Source: Motacilla alba alba
Lineage: Eukaryota > Chordata > Aves > Passeriformes > Motacillidae
DNA: 64,000 bases
NCBI RefSeq assembly: GCF_015832195.1
Contig: NC_052027.1
Span: 6,030,649 to 6,094,648 of the forward strand
Direction of reading: 5' to 3'
Under the pieces are notes generated by a model, which was not told where the DNA came from, made no database searches, and saw only the letters and a program-made list of their open reading frames with translations. The position numbers were made by a program, and so were the translations under genes. Shown in pieces: positions 25,392-37,855 of this stretch; the stretch's first letter is position 1; each line of letters begins with the position of its first letter.

Positions 25392-28300
25392 TGAGAACGT
25401 AGAGTCAGGAGGTGTGAATCTGGCTCTTTTTAATTTTAGAGTATTTCAAACTCTCTGCAGGCTGTTGCCAGGCCATGTAGCTGCTCCCTACTGATAGTAA
25501 CAGGCAGACAAAATACTAAGCAATCAAATTTTCCCTCTCATTCATCCCTGTCCTCCTCATGTTTTAGAGAAGAGAGTGAGAGCTGGGCCTAATAACTATG
25601 CAAATTGCTCAAAGCAGGAAACAAGTGAGGATTAGTAAAACCAGGGCTTTGGAACAGGGCAGATCCAATACAAAGGGAGCTGAATTGCTGCCAAATGCCC
25701 CATCCTACTGGAAAGAGTGTGTCCTGCATACCTGTCATAGCCCATCAGCACCAGACTCTTGATGGGTCATGCTGTCTTTGCCAAAGCTGGAGCAGACAGT
25801 GTCCAGGGCCTGCCTCATTTCTTGTGAGATTGTTGGATTCAGAAGAGCAATCCCCTGGATTACCCATCTTCTCTGCTCCTGCTGCCGCTATCCAATTCCT
25901 CTTCAAGGCCCATGTCCAAGAAGCAACCTTGATATTCCCCTGGAAAGAAAGGGAACATGGCTCCCCTCCACATCGTGGTGGAAAGGAAAAGTTCACATCT
26001 CCAGAGGATTGTCCTGAAATCCAACAAGGGAAGGGTTCCCACTAATGAGCAAAGTTGGTTTGCTGGAGGGAAGGGGGCAGATGAACACTTTATCCTTCAC
26101 CCCAGCACCACACTGCCTCATTTGTTCCTGTGTAACACTAATCACACAGCTCTTTTTTCAGGTCAAGGCTGTTCCTCCTCCCAGGATGGATTTGGGCACA
26201 AGCAATGTCTTCAAAATCCACAAAATTGTACCAGCAGAGCTGAAGTCTAAACCAACTTTTCCTTGGTTGTTCCTAGGACATCAGCATCTTAACTGTGTAG
26301 TATCCAGCTGTGTCTTTGTCTTGAAAAAAGGAAATAATAAGATTTGCCAGGGGATACAGAAAGCAAGAACACTCTTATTTTTTGCTCCTTTGAAAGTTCA
26401 GGGAGGATTGTGGTGTCCTAAAAGCTGGAACAGAGGAAAAGGTCAGTGAAGAACATGCCTGTGGCATGACAGCTGAAGATGTGTGCAATGCATTTCATTT
26501 CAATACATTTTTTTAAAGTCTGGTCTTGCATAGAAAAAATACATGCTTCAAATGTGGCTGGTTACTGACTCTGAGGAAAAAACCACGCTGCACTTGGCGT
26601 CTCTGCCCAATTAGCTCTTAGAAAAGAGGATGTATGATAAAATTTTTGTGGTATGAGGGGCTTGAAATACCATCTAGGTGATGCCAAGATGTAGCACATG
26701 GAGTGAGCGACAGGAATTTTTAACCCAAATACCTGCTTGCAGTGCTCATGGAAGGGGCTGAAATGACAGCCCATCATGGGGGTACAGTGACATTCCAGCA
26801 TGCTGCCATTTTCATTACAGCCTTTGTCAAAAAGATGGATACAGGTTCTGTGTACTGTTCTTGGTATTAAAATAAGAAAGAGATCTTTTTTTTAATCTTC
26901 TGTTCTCATCTTAGATCAGCTCCCAGAGTGAGCCATCAGTCAGATGGCAGTGCTGATAGATCTCCATTTTCACTGCATGCTTTCCCTCACTTTTGTGACA
27001 AAGATTGCTAGACTAGAAAAGAATGTGCCATTAATTCATTGCACTGTCAGTATTGGGACTAAAATGGAAGGGGGAACATGGCACAGGATGTGCCTTTGCA
27101 ATGAGCAAAGATAGCAGCAGGAAAGAATGAAGTGACTGGAAAGGAAGCAAAGTTTGGCCAGAAGGTAAAATCCCAGCCATCCTCCCATGCTGGGTTACCT
27201 GTAGCTCTGCCATTTGGGTCCCTCTCTTCAAGCCTTGCCTCTCTGGTCCTTGTACCACATCCAGCACGGTGGGGCACCAACCCAGGCTGTGCCCAAATAT
27301 CAAAATGTGCTGAAAATAGATCCTGGGTAATACATCTGAGCAGATATGCCTGTGTCTCCAAGGGTCTGGAGGACCTAGTGGGGCTGTAAAATGCCTCGTG
27401 GCAGGGTTTGAAGAATGTATGAGCTCAGATTGTGTCCTTCCCTCCCTCATTCCACCAGGGACCTTCTCTGGCAATTTTAGTGAGGTTATCTGGGTTTCCT
27501 CACTTCCCTGTCTTCCAGGGCATGATTAGACAGGAAGGCACAGCCTGAAAGTGCAGCAGAGCACAAGAAGCATTTCAGCCAGCAGCTCTAGTGGGGTGCT
27601 GCACCAGCCTGGTGTGTTAGAGGCGTGTGCATGAAAGAGACAAAAGCTACATTGCAGTGTCCTCAGCAAATGTGACATTCATTCCTCTGCCTCATGCTCC
27701 TCCAGAAAGGTCAGGTGCATGTTCAGCAGGACTGGCTGTTGCCATGGGCTGGGATAGGGCTCAGGCAGAGCAGGACACATCAGCTGTTGTCAGCACTCCC
27801 TCTCCCTGAGAAATCTGCAGCAAAGGGTCTCTGAATTATAAAATGTCATTCTGTTGTTACCAGCCTGTCAGTTTACCTTCCTGATGGCACCCTGCTCTTC
27901 TCTCACAGGTCACTTCTCCCCAGTCATTCTCTAAATGCATTAAATATTGATTCTAACACATAAGGGGGCTGTAAACTTTCAAAAAGGAGTTTTTTAAGTC
28001 TTAAGGCTCATATCAAAAGACCTGTGATCCAGACCTTAGGGTCTCCCTGCTGAGGTCCAGGAAGAGTTAAGGTATGGACTCTGACACCCTAAACAGTGAA
28101 AGATTCACTTCCCTCTGAAGGTCTTACAGCCCTTTCTATCAGCCACACTGCAGTACCCATGTCTCTCTCCTGCTGCTTTTATAAACAGTAATGAGGGAAT
28201 AATGCTGCTGTCTAATAATCAAATAATCATTACTCTGTACTTGGAGAGAAAAAACAGCCTTTGTAACAAATTGCAATATACAATGTCTGAGCTAGAGATA

Positions 28301-31300
28301 AGCATGGCTGAGAAATAAGCTACAGCATCAGATCCAAATTCAGCCTACATGTTCTTCAGGACCTTTAGACCTGGAGATGAAAAGACCTCCAGCTCTGGGG
28401 ACAGTGGCTGTTGATCTTGCTTCCCTCCTGCTTTCTGGTTTTTGCTGCCTCCTTTCACCAAGTCCACTGAATTCAGTCAGAAAACACTCAGAAAACTGAG
28501 TAAGACTTCCTTTTGATCTGCCCATCTGGCCATCTCCCTTGCTATCTGTTGAAATGTAAATAATGGGGGTTTATGGCTTGTACTGCCATCTGCAGCTGCA
28601 GGAGGAGGCTCTCCCCACCCACCTTACAGTGCACATTGCCCACCCTGTCTCTACCCACACCTAGCCTTGGCCCACTGGGATTTGCAGTGCTGCTGCAAAT
28701 TCCCGCCACGCCTGTCCCCAGGGAAGGAGCAGCACCAGTGTCCTTCACACATTTCCTTTTCTGGATCACTGGAAACTGCCTCAGGAGCTGGAGCGACATC
28801 CAGAGCTGCAAATGGGCAAGGTGCTCTCTAACCCAGATACTCAGTGCAAAAGCTGAGATGACTGGCTCAAGCTTGGACATCTGTCATGTCCATCTTCCCC
28901 TTGCCGCTCCATTTCCCTGCACTGCAGGAGGACCACGGGTACGCAAAAAGGAAGGGACTTCATGGCAAAGGCTGCAGAGCCAAAGTTTTGTGGTTTTTCT
29001 TCAAAAGATAGGCAGGCCAGCCCAGGAACAGGTGGGAAATATGTGTATTATCCTATTTCTAGCCGCATTAATATCAAAATCCAGCTCACAAAACCAGCAG
29101 CAGACACGTTTCTTATTTGCAGATCTTTCCTCCAAAGGTAAATCTCTATATACTCATGGCTGTGTCCTTCCCTCCAAGCCTCTGCCTTTTTGCATTTTGG
29201 CTCTTTACCCACTGGACTCCAGTTGTGAAGTCAATAAATTTCTTTCTATCAGTGGCCTTCAAATCAACCTCCAGGATGGTACATTCTCAGGGGAACAAGC
29301 TGGAGATTCACTCTTTATTTTAATGGATGTAAACCCTAGCAAATTTCTAAACTTTGCTTTTTTTAAACACACAGGCTGATAAGAAAGGTTCCTAATGGAG
29401 ACTTACCCGTGTGCCTTGCTTACACAAAATCACCCATTATGATCCATTAGTATGTTACCAGAGTGAGGACTGAAGATCTTGATCTTCTGTCACTTCTCAT
29501 TCCCAGGCTGACCCACAGGCTTCTCTGGAGAGAATTTTGTAAACATACATGACAGATTGCTGAGAATGTGTATTCCTTGCTTAAATCAGTCCATCCAGGA
29601 AGCAATCCCAAGCACAGAGCAGGGAAAGGCTGGCAGGTTATGCTGCTGAAAGCCTTGTGGGATTTCTCCAAGCTCAACACACTTTATGTCATGTAATTGG
29701 TATGCTGGTAGTGGATCTGTTATAAAGAAATGGGCTTAAACATTTTCAGGCACAATTTCTGTATGTAAATCTTTGCCAGCAATTATCACATGTAACCAAG
29801 GAGTTTTACTAATGATCAGATAAAATAAACCATCCTGTTTATTCTTTTCACTCTGTTCATTATAATGTTTTGGCCTCAAAGTCTAATTACAGATAGTTTG
29901 ACTGTGTGCTAAGTTTTGCTCCCAGCCTCTTTGTAGGTCCATTCTCCAAGCGTATTTCAGCACTCTGCTGACAATGCTGCAGTTTCTTCTGGACCATGAA
30001 TTTATAGGCAAGGAAACAAATGGCTCTTGCAGACAGTGGGAGCAGAAGAGTAAGCAAATCAAAAAAGCAGATGGTAAGTGAAACACTTAGTGTAATTCAG
30101 GTTCTTAAAGAGAGTAAGTTCACTGCATTGAGCAATTCCAGTATCTTATGAGAGGCATCTATCCTGAGCAGAACGTTGGCAGCACATGATAATGATACCT
30201 GATTGAAATTCAGAGGGAAACAGCAATGCAGGCTGTTACAGCAAAGGCTGGGAATCACTGGAGACTGAGCGCAGCTTAGTTTGATGACTAACAGCCCAGC
30301 TGAAACAAGCAGAGTGTGTTTGGGTTCCTTCTTTCATAAATCAAAAGTCCATATCCAAGGTTACTTTTTCCCCATTAAGTGAGGAGGAGGGCAAAAAGTG
30401 AAGATCCCCCAGGAAATCTTGCATTTTCATTCTCCTGTGCAGGGACTCTCAGCTTCTTCAGCCACAGGCTTAGTTAGGGCAGGTGCAGGGATGAAATAGC
30501 AAAGCACTGGGCTGGTACAACTGAAGAGCAGAGGTCATGCTTGCTGTTTCTCCAGAGCATCCGAGTCATCTGTTTATCCCAACCTGTTTGCTGGTCCAAG
30601 CACTCCTGCAATTACCCCTGCTCCTCCTGAAGAGCTCTGTGCTTAAATAGCCAGGGAGTGAGATGGCAAAGGTGAGCTACCAAATGTTCCTTACAAACAA
30701 CCCCACCCTCTCTCCTCCCCTTGTTTGCTGAAGAAAGGCAGGAGAGAGGCAGCAGTGAAATACAGGTGTTAGTAGGAAAACAAAAGTGTTGATTGTAGAG
30801 AAAGAAGAGAAGTAAGTGATGGAGAAATGCACACAGTGGAAAATGCTAGAGTATGAAAAAGTGGAGGAGGATGTGAACAGTTTCCAGCCTCAGTGTGTCC
30901 CAGGCATCAACACTTGCAATCAGCACATTTCTGTGCATTACAGAATCTTCTTCAAGTCACTGGAGGTATTCCAGCATTCTGCTCATTATCATTTTCCTTC
31001 CTGAACTGGATGTGGCTGGACTCTGAAATGAGGGAGCCTGGCTTCTCATCACAGAGTGGTGAGTGCCAGCAGGCAGAGGTGGGCAGGAATCTCTCACTGC
31101 CTCTCATTTAGGATGTGCAGAGTCAAGGATGGGGAATCTCTGCTGGAGCCCACTCACCTTTCCAGCTCCATGCCAGCTTGTGGCCCTCCCTGCATCACCC
31201 ACCCCGGGGCCAGGCACAGCCCCAGGGCCTTTAGGAGGCCCTGTGAGGGTGACCTGCCCTGGCAATGCCTGCTAAAGAAGAATTTTTATCCAGCCAGAAG

Positions 31301-34300
31301 AGCAAGAGGTGGGACAGCCACAGTTCTTTAAGTCTTCTAATGAAAAAGGATCCACATCCTGCTGCCACTGAGGTCACCCACAAAATAAGGCTTGTCAGTA
31401 AAGAAGGCATGAGGTATGATATTTGACCCAGACTCACTTCACTTTAAACAAGGCTGATGCCAGATTTTTTTCTGCCTTTCTTTAAGGCAGTGAGGGGAAA
31501 ATTGAAGTTTTCCTATCCAGAGAGACTTGTAGAAGCAAAAGACCTGTAAATTAGAGGGATAGAAGAGTTTCTCCTTCTTTCTAGCCCCATTTTAGTTCTG
31601 GCAATACTGCACAAAAGCTCAACAGCATTCTGGCAGTCAGAATCACTGCCCTTGGTGCTGGGCTGCTCAGGACATCCCTTTTTCCTACTTAACTTGTCTG
31701 CAGCTCAGGCCTCTCAGAGGTTATTGATTTTTTTTCCCATTCTCTTCTTTCTCAAGCTCTCCCGAGGCAGATGATTTAAACAATGTTTTTAAAAGTTTAT
31801 GGTGAGACAATTTTAAAATGTCGTTGAAGGCTCTGATCTCTTGGCAGGGAGGGGAGAACTTGCTTATAGCTTCTGCAGAGAAAAAATATTGGTGTGCTAA
31901 TCCCCTGAACGACTCCTTTCACCACAGCAGTTGTTACTCCACAACGACCACCCTGACTGCAAAGCATTGCTCCTCACTGGTGTGGGCAGAACCTGGAGTC
32001 CTCAGGGCTCTGAGGTAAAGCTGGGAGGATATGGAGCAATATTAAAGCTATTCTGTTGTTGTTACTTAGCCAGTTCCTGTGCAGCCACATTTCCTTGAGC
32101 ATTTTAGCAGCAAATTCATCAAGTTTAGAGGATCTCGAGGGGTCCCAATGGTTTGGCTGTGGAAGCAGTGGTGCAGAAAATGCTCAAGAGCCTGGTTAGG
32201 TCCAACTGAAGCAAACCCTATTGAGACATATCCACAAGCTTCTCCATCCATCCTGGAGCTCTGTCTAGAATATGACTCTGTCCACTGTGCTGGCCTTGTG
32301 CACCTATGTCTGTTAATAAAAAATGATGCATTCAGCACATCCATATCATACAAGTCCTCCCTGGCTACTCCAACCACGTTAGGAATTTCAGAGGTGACCA
32401 GCAAGGTGTTTTACAGCCCTGACAGTAATTTATTCCAGCTAAAACTGAGCCCTACCTGGTCATGGCTCCATGCTACCCTCAGTGCTGGCCACATGCTCTT
32501 GCAGAAGAGGAAGAGAGTGCTCCTTTCAAATATCTTCAAAGTATTGAATTATTGCAGGATTTAATGTTCAGTAGATGAAATTACCCTTTCAAGTGACCTC
32601 AAATGTAATAAAGAACCAAGACTAGTCAGTGCAATGGTTTTATTGCAGAAAATTACAAAATGATGTACTGTAGCAGCATAAACTTGTAATAAATTACCTT
32701 GAGTAATGAACCATGAAAAATACCAAAGGCATGTAAACTGTGTATTTCTGAAGGAGGATGCCTGTGCTGGATAAAATACATACACAGGTCCCATAAGAAA
32801 ATTGTAGGTGTGATTTAGTTGGATTTGTTATTTCCTGCTTAGACTTAATCATGCTGAGTTGACTGCAGCAAAGTCTGTGGTAAAACTTCTGTGAGTATAG
32901 ACTGTTGTTGTGATAAATTAATGGAAATGAGCTGAGAGCATCAAAAGGCATGAGAACCATAAGGGGAGATGGTTTTCTTTTTGGTTCAGGCTTTCTGTAT
33001 CCTCTACATTTTGGGGTTTTGTTCTAGTTCAGTCATTTAGAACATGTTTCCTTTTCTGAAGCCTTGCTGTTTCTCTAGAAAATATATTAGGGCTGGCTCC
33101 ACAACTGATATAAATATGGAGAGTTCCATCACTTCAGTGGAGCTACACTGATTTCCTCACAGCCAGGAGATTCTTGGTGAGACTCATCGGTGTAACTGCT
33201 TCATATGAACTGGTACAAGGGAGGATAAAATGCACAGTGACTTTAACTTTACTGTGAATCACTGTTTTCAGGCAGTGGAGCTTCTCACTGTGACACACAT
33301 TCTGCATTAGGAGTACATTTAGTCATTTTTTAGGGTTCTCCTTGGCCAGGTCAGACTATCCCTTGCATGAGGGCATTTAATCCCTCCTCAGAGGGACAGG
33401 CAATGGTTCAGGGGCTCTCTTGGGTTGATGTGCACAAGCATCATGTGGCATGGAGCCTCAACTGCACAAGTGTTGGAGTGCCAACACTGCAGAGCCAATA
33501 GGCTGTGATAGAAGGAAGAGGGGGAGAGGGTAACATCCTATTTGTACCCTAAATACAGCCCCATGCATGGAGAAAGCTCCCTGCTGAGCAGGAGGGGCAG
33601 AGAGCTGAAAAAGGAGATGTTCCCACCAGCCAGGGTGTTCTGGCTGTGCGGGAGGGCAGAGTGAGGACATCTGTGCAGCCTGGACCCTCGGGTCTGGGGG
33701 CTGGCTCCTCATCTCCAGCTGTGTCCTACAAGCACTGAACTCAGAGTGAGTCCTCTGTAATGAAGAGAAATCCTCTGCTCCACAGGAGCAGCCGAGCAAT
33801 GGGTGTCTGCTGCTGGGTTTGGAAAGGTCTGCAGGTCCCCTCCTCTCCATGCCACCACCCAGCACAGGGCACAGTGCCCTGAACCTGGGGCTGTGTGAGA
33901 GCCCAGCTGCAATGTGAGCCCTGGTCAGAGCCCTGGCTGCAGGCAGGAATACACAGAAAATGCCCTGAGAGGCTGCAGAGGAGTTATTTACTTTCCCATG
34001 CCATGGTTGTGTATTTTGCTGTAAACATGGGAGCTCAGACATGCTGGGTGTGCATCTGTAAAGTGCCCATTTGACTCCTGCTCTTGCCATTACCCACTGG
34101 GAAAGTGTCAGTGAGTGTTTTTGTAGAGCTAATAGGGCTCACAGCCACCTCCCAGCCCTTGCAGAGGATGTGCAATAATACTCAGAGGGCTGGCTCTGGA
34201 ATTAAAATGAATTAATTCAATTCTCTTAATTGAAATGAGAATAATTTTGAATGCAAACATATTGTAATTGATATATTATTTCTATTTGTAAAAGATGAAG

Positions 34301-34547
34301 AAACAGTTCTGAACTAACACATCAAATTTGAGTTATCTCACAGCTGGGTGGATTTGATCCAGCCTGTTGGGGAGATTAAGTCCAGCATCGAGTCCAGCAT
34401 TTAAATTGTTATTAAATATTTGTACAGCAACTAGAAGTCATGGTTGGCAGCAAATTGTCAGTGCCATGTATCTGCAGGAAAATCCTCAGCTGGAGGAAAG
34501 ATATGATGGAAGCAGACAAGGCAGACAAAGGATGTGCTGTTGGGGCA
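25392..34547. other. Unique noncoding sequence, no gene recognised
   Basis: No mobile-element tail, RNA gene or exon was recognised. The longest open frame in the window (28573-29379, plus, 268 codons) lies here. It starts in a poor initiation context (T at -3), has no recognisable domain, and its composition looks like the surrounding DNA. A 112-codon minus frame at 32066-32404 has a protein-like composition but is closed by stops and unassigned. Confidence 0.5.
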
Positions 34548-34650
34548 GATGGCAACAGAGGGGGGGAGTTATTTGCCCAAGGTGACAGAGGATGGCTGGG
34601 GCAGAGCTGGGGATTGAAATCAGACTTAAGGACAGCGAGGGTGCTCAACT
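34548..34650 (+). mobile_element. MIR/CORE-SINE-like relic
   Basis: The stretch contains, in order, GAGTTATTTGCCCAAGGTGA, CAGAG, a GGCTGGGGCAGAGC block, TGGGGATTGAAATCAGAC and a GGTGCTCAAC end. These follow the well-known MIR region in which a TTAAGTAACTTGCCCAAGGT-like block is followed by a GGCAGAGCCGGGATT-like block. Such CORE-SINE relics are very old and sparse in birds. The match is by eye from memory of the family; a repeat-database comparison would settle it. It has no coding capacity. Confidence 0.65.
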
Positions 34651-35339
34651 GAGCAAAGCTTGGCCTAAAATAAACCTGATTTTTCAGTCAATCACTCAAA
34701 CCCTTTTGAAGGGATGTGGTAAATTAACAGTTAACTAAGCCTGGGACAGCTTATGAAGGGATGTAGAAAATTCTGTGCTCCTTGTAGTCTCTGAGTTGAT
34801 GTGAGTTTCTTTCTCTTAGACATCTTCTCCGTCAATCACAGATTCCTGGATTAAATCTGTGAAGTGCTGGGTACATTTCAGAGGTCTTGGCACTTGAGAG
34901 CCTGAGCTAGGTGACAGTGATGGTCCCTCGGGGCCTCCAGGTGTGTGAACTGGAGAACCTTCTGAGTCCTGAGCAAGACTGTCTGAACTTCCATTTTTGA
35001 GACCTTTGATTTCAGTTTAGGTCTGGTTGTCAACAGTAAATCAAACATAAATGGATATAAATTCCCATTTTTCCAATTATAAATCACTGAAATATTAAAG
35101 AAAGCTGAAACGCTCCAAGATTTCATCTCTTTTGAGAAACAAGCAAAAGAATGTAGAATTTATTTCCAGTTTTACTTACTGTGAAACAATTACTGTGAGT
35201 GCCCAAGAACAAGACAGCAAAGTTTCAGGCTTGCTGTGTCTTTGAGCTTCCCCTCACATCTCTGAGGATGAAGCATGGGAGCAGAGATTGGGATATGGAC
35301 CAGGCACATCACTGCTGCCTGCTTGCCACAGGACTATGA
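34651..35339. other. Unique noncoding sequence
   Basis: No gene or repeat recognised. Open frames are below 90 codons. Confidence 0.5.
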
Positions 35340-35690
35340 TAAGTATTCTTGCTGAATTCTCTTATCCCCACAGCACATGATGAATTACTGGCATTTATCT
35401 ATCTGGCCATAACAGCCTCAGAGCTCACAAATCATATGTTCATGCCTCTGCCTTTTGTAAACATATATTTTAAATATGCATTGATTTGGTATGCACTGTT
35501 ATTATTCATCAAAATATTCTCATCTCTTAACACTTAATAACAATAATAAAGATTAATGCCAAGCTCCAATATGGATAAAGGCTGCATGACTATGTATTTC
35601 TTTTGCACGTTTAATTAAAGCTGTTTGTTACAATAAAAATTAATGTTATTGTCTTTCAAGTGCAGCACAGCCAATGTGAAATAACTGGAT
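35340..35690. promoter_or_regulatory. AT-rich candidate conserved noncoding block
   Basis: A block with GATGAATTACTGG, AACATATATTTTAAATATGC, TTATTATTCATC, AATAATAAAGATTAATGCC, CACGTTTAATTAAAGCTG and AATTAATGTTATTG. The spacing of homeodomain-like words and the lack of any repeat signature suggest a regulatory element. This is inference without alignment. Confidence 0.25.
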
Positions 35691-36370
35691 GTCACACTGC
35701 AGCCATTTGAAATGGCACTGGGCTGGAATCAGTCAAAGGAGATGATATTGTGGATGTCTTTGTGTTTATATCTTTTTGAACTGATGAATGATAAGAAAAC
35801 AGAATTCCTGCAGTTTTCTTTTGGTGGGGGTACGTGGGTGGTCTGAACCACTTTGTTTCATTTGTCACTGTGGGAGTGCCACTGTGGGTGACCTCTGATA
35901 ATCCATTCACCCTCCTCAGACCTCCTTTACCCTTCAGGAACTTGTTGGATTGGAACCAAAATTAAGGGAGGGCTTTTAAACAGTAAATGAAAGGGGTGAA
36001 ATTGTGGATGGCTGTATTGTGAATAGTCCTTGATGTTATTAGAAGCAGGAACCTGGTCTTAACATGGGCTGCAAACTGCCAGGTGGTTTTCTCTTTCCTC
36101 TGGGGGTATCCTGGCAGAGAGGGATCAGTGAGGGATGAACAGAGAGTTTGCTACATCCAGGGCAAGCAGCCATCCCCTGCAAATCCAGCCAAAAGCACCT
36201 GGGAGGCTTGACCAAAGTGTTCATGGAGAAGAGGAATGCTCCTGCCTCTGGGAGTTATCTCCCATCCAAAACTCCTTCTGAAACAGGTCCCAGGCACTGG
36301 ATCATCCAATGGTTCTCCAAAACACTGGCACAACCTGGAATGGCCCCTGTCCTCATCTGTGGTGTCCTGC
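35691..36370. other. Unique noncoding sequence left of the duplicated segment
   Basis: No gene recognised. The last 25 bases before the duplicated segment (about 36348-36370) still resemble the CR1 end found beside the other copy, at roughly 70% identity. Further upstream the two flanks are unrelated. Confidence 0.45.
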
Positions 36371-36638
36371 CAGCTCAGGAGATTCCATGGATTCTGTGCC
36401 AGCTCCAGCTGTGACCAAGAGCATTAGAGGGTGCTTGAGCAAATTGTGAGAGGAGGCTGCTGAGTAATTAACTGACAAAAGTCCTTATTCCAATCCTAAA
36501 TTGTCAGGGATCGCCTCACTCTGCTCAGCAGTGGATTTTGATCCTTTCTAAAGCTCCTTGCAGAAAGTGTTGCTAGAAGTTATTCCTTCCTCAGGTCTGT
36601 TGAGTTCTTGGCTCAGACAATGAGATCATTTTTATCTG
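36371..36638 (+). repeat. 268-bp duplicated segment, left copy
   Basis: This segment is repeated in direct orientation at 38764-39031, 2393 bp away, with no indels and four substitutions by eye (about 98.5% identity). Its first 28 bases (to GGATTCTGTG) look like a CR1 3' tail; the remaining 240 are not from a family I recognise. Similarity stops abruptly after TTTTTATCTG on the right. It could be a segmental duplication, a 3' transduction carried by a retrotransposon, or an assembly artefact. Confidence 0.97.
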
Positions 36639-37060
36639 GTGGCCAAGCCCCCCCATGGTTTCAGACAGCCCTGGCACCCTGTCCCCTATGCCCACCCTCC
36701 CAGGGCCAGCCAGTGAGGGCTGTCACACAGGAGCTCCCAGATCCTCATCCCCCCCAGGGATTTTGATGGCCTCTGCTCCTGAATCTTCATATCTAAAAAT
36801 GAATAAACCCCTTCACATTTCCCATATGTCTCTGGAACTGAAGTCTCTGGCCTGCGCCATTGCGAGAAGCAGATGGCACATCCTGTTACTGCAAAGAGGC
36901 TTCACAGTGAGATGTATTTGAGTTGCTTTATTTGAATCAATAACTCAAATATACTTTGGATTTGCCATCTTGATAGGCTCACTTGAAATTGGTGCGAGTA
37001 TACTGGATTGCAAAGAAACAAGGACAGTCACAGTAAAGAGTAGCAGACACAGCCTGACAG
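36639..37060. other. Noncoding sequence between duplicated copies
   Basis: No gene recognised. Short C runs occur near 36650 and 36750. Open frames are under 90 codons except one of 161 codons starting at 36970, which crosses a TTG microsatellite and is not credible as a gene. Confidence 0.5.
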
Positions 37061-37114
37061 GTTGTTGTTGTTGTTGTTGTTTGGGGTTTTTTTTGCTTTT
37101 GGGGTTTTTTTTAG
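37061..37114. repeat. (TTG)n microsatellite followed by G4T8-like tract
   Basis: About seven TTG units (37061-37081) run into GGGGTTTTTTTTGCTTTTGG and a second GGGGTTTTTTTT. It is simple sequence. The two GGGG runs are too few for a canonical G-quadruplex and are not telomeric repeats. Confidence 0.85.
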
Positions 37115-37269
37115 GTATTGTGCAATGCAGTGTCAGTGTCCCCCACTCCCCTAACTTTATCAGTGCTCACAGACCCACTCCTTCCCAGCCTGTTCAGACC
37201 CTGAATGCAGATTTGCAGCTGCCTCAGCAGAGAAAGGTGGTAGGATTAAAAATACTCATTGGGGCTGAA

Positions 37270-37660
37270 CAGCTTTCTAAATGCGATGTTCCCCTTGGCA
37301 AAAATATCTGCTATCGGGAGAAAATCGGCAGGTCTGGCTTTATCCAGCAGAGGGCAAAGCCACCCGCAGACTGCCCGGGCTGGCAGGAGACCCTTCCCGG
37401 CTTCTTCCCTCCAAAGAAATATCACAGAATAGCCCGGGTTAGAAAAGACCCGTGAGAGCATCGAGTCCCACCGTAAATGAAACAAGCCCAGAGTCCAAGG
37501 ATGGCACATGAAAAACGCACTTTGGGCAACGGGTCCCTCTCGCAGGTGTGTCCCTGCACACGGGGTGGGAAGCACCCTCGGTAACCAGGGGGGTTTCCAT
37601 CATCTGTCCCTCATCAGCCTTTCCGCTGTGCGCTGCTTTCCATAAAGGGCGAGATTAAGG
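37270..37660. promoter_or_regulatory. CpG-richer patch with a CTCF-like motif
   Basis: CpG dinucleotides are clearly denser here than in neighbouring sequence (for example GCGATG, ATCGGGAG, CCCGCAG, GCCCGGGC, AACGGG, CTCGCAG, CCTCGG). CCAGCAGAGGGCA at 37344-37356 fits the CTCF core pattern CCASYAGRKGGCR. A CR1 remnant sits inside at 37421-37473. No promoter elements or exons are recognisable. The CpG density may partly reflect the CR1 remnant. Insulator function is inference. Confidence 0.3.
37421..37473 (-). mobile_element. CR1 LINE, short 3' remnant
   Basis: ATCACAGAATAGCCCGGGTT, then AGAAAAGACCCGTGAGAGCA and TCGAGTCCCACCGT, is the complement of a CR1 3' tail (usual form: CAGAATGGTTGGGTTGGAAAAGACC, then a TCGAGTCCAACC block). 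Only about 50 bases are recognisable. Confidence 0.8.
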
Positions 37661-37855
37661 ACCCTTCTGCGGGAAACTGAGACAGCTTTTGCTGGAAGGA
37701 GCTGTGAGTAGAGCAGGGAAAGAAAGGGGGGAGCACAGGGAAGAGCCAAGGGTGCACCCCAGGAGGAGCTGTGTGTTTCAGCCCTTCTGCCATAACCTGC
37801 CTCCCTAAAATACCCTTCTTTGTTGCTTATTGCCCTACCCCCGTCACCATTATAT

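Noticed and set aside
28573..29379. Longest open frame in the window (268 codons, plus strand) as a possible gene
   Set aside because: No recognisable domain, poor initiation context (T at -3), composition like the flanks, and a length that can arise by chance in 64 kb of moderately GC-rich DNA read in six frames.
32066..32404. 112-codon minus-strand frame with protein-like composition, considered as a retrogene piece
   Set aside because: Stops close it on both sides, I cannot assign a parent gene, and no acceptor or donor sites are evident.
33458..34090. 210-codon minus-strand open frame
   Set aside because: Matches no family known to me; rich in Ser, Pro, Gln and Leu as expected when CAG/CTG-rich noncoding DNA is translated.
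37082..37114. GGGGTTTTTTTT repeats as ciliate-like telomeric or G-quadruplex sequence
   Set aside because: Only two GGGG runs occur, next to a TTG microsatellite; ordinary simple sequence explains it.
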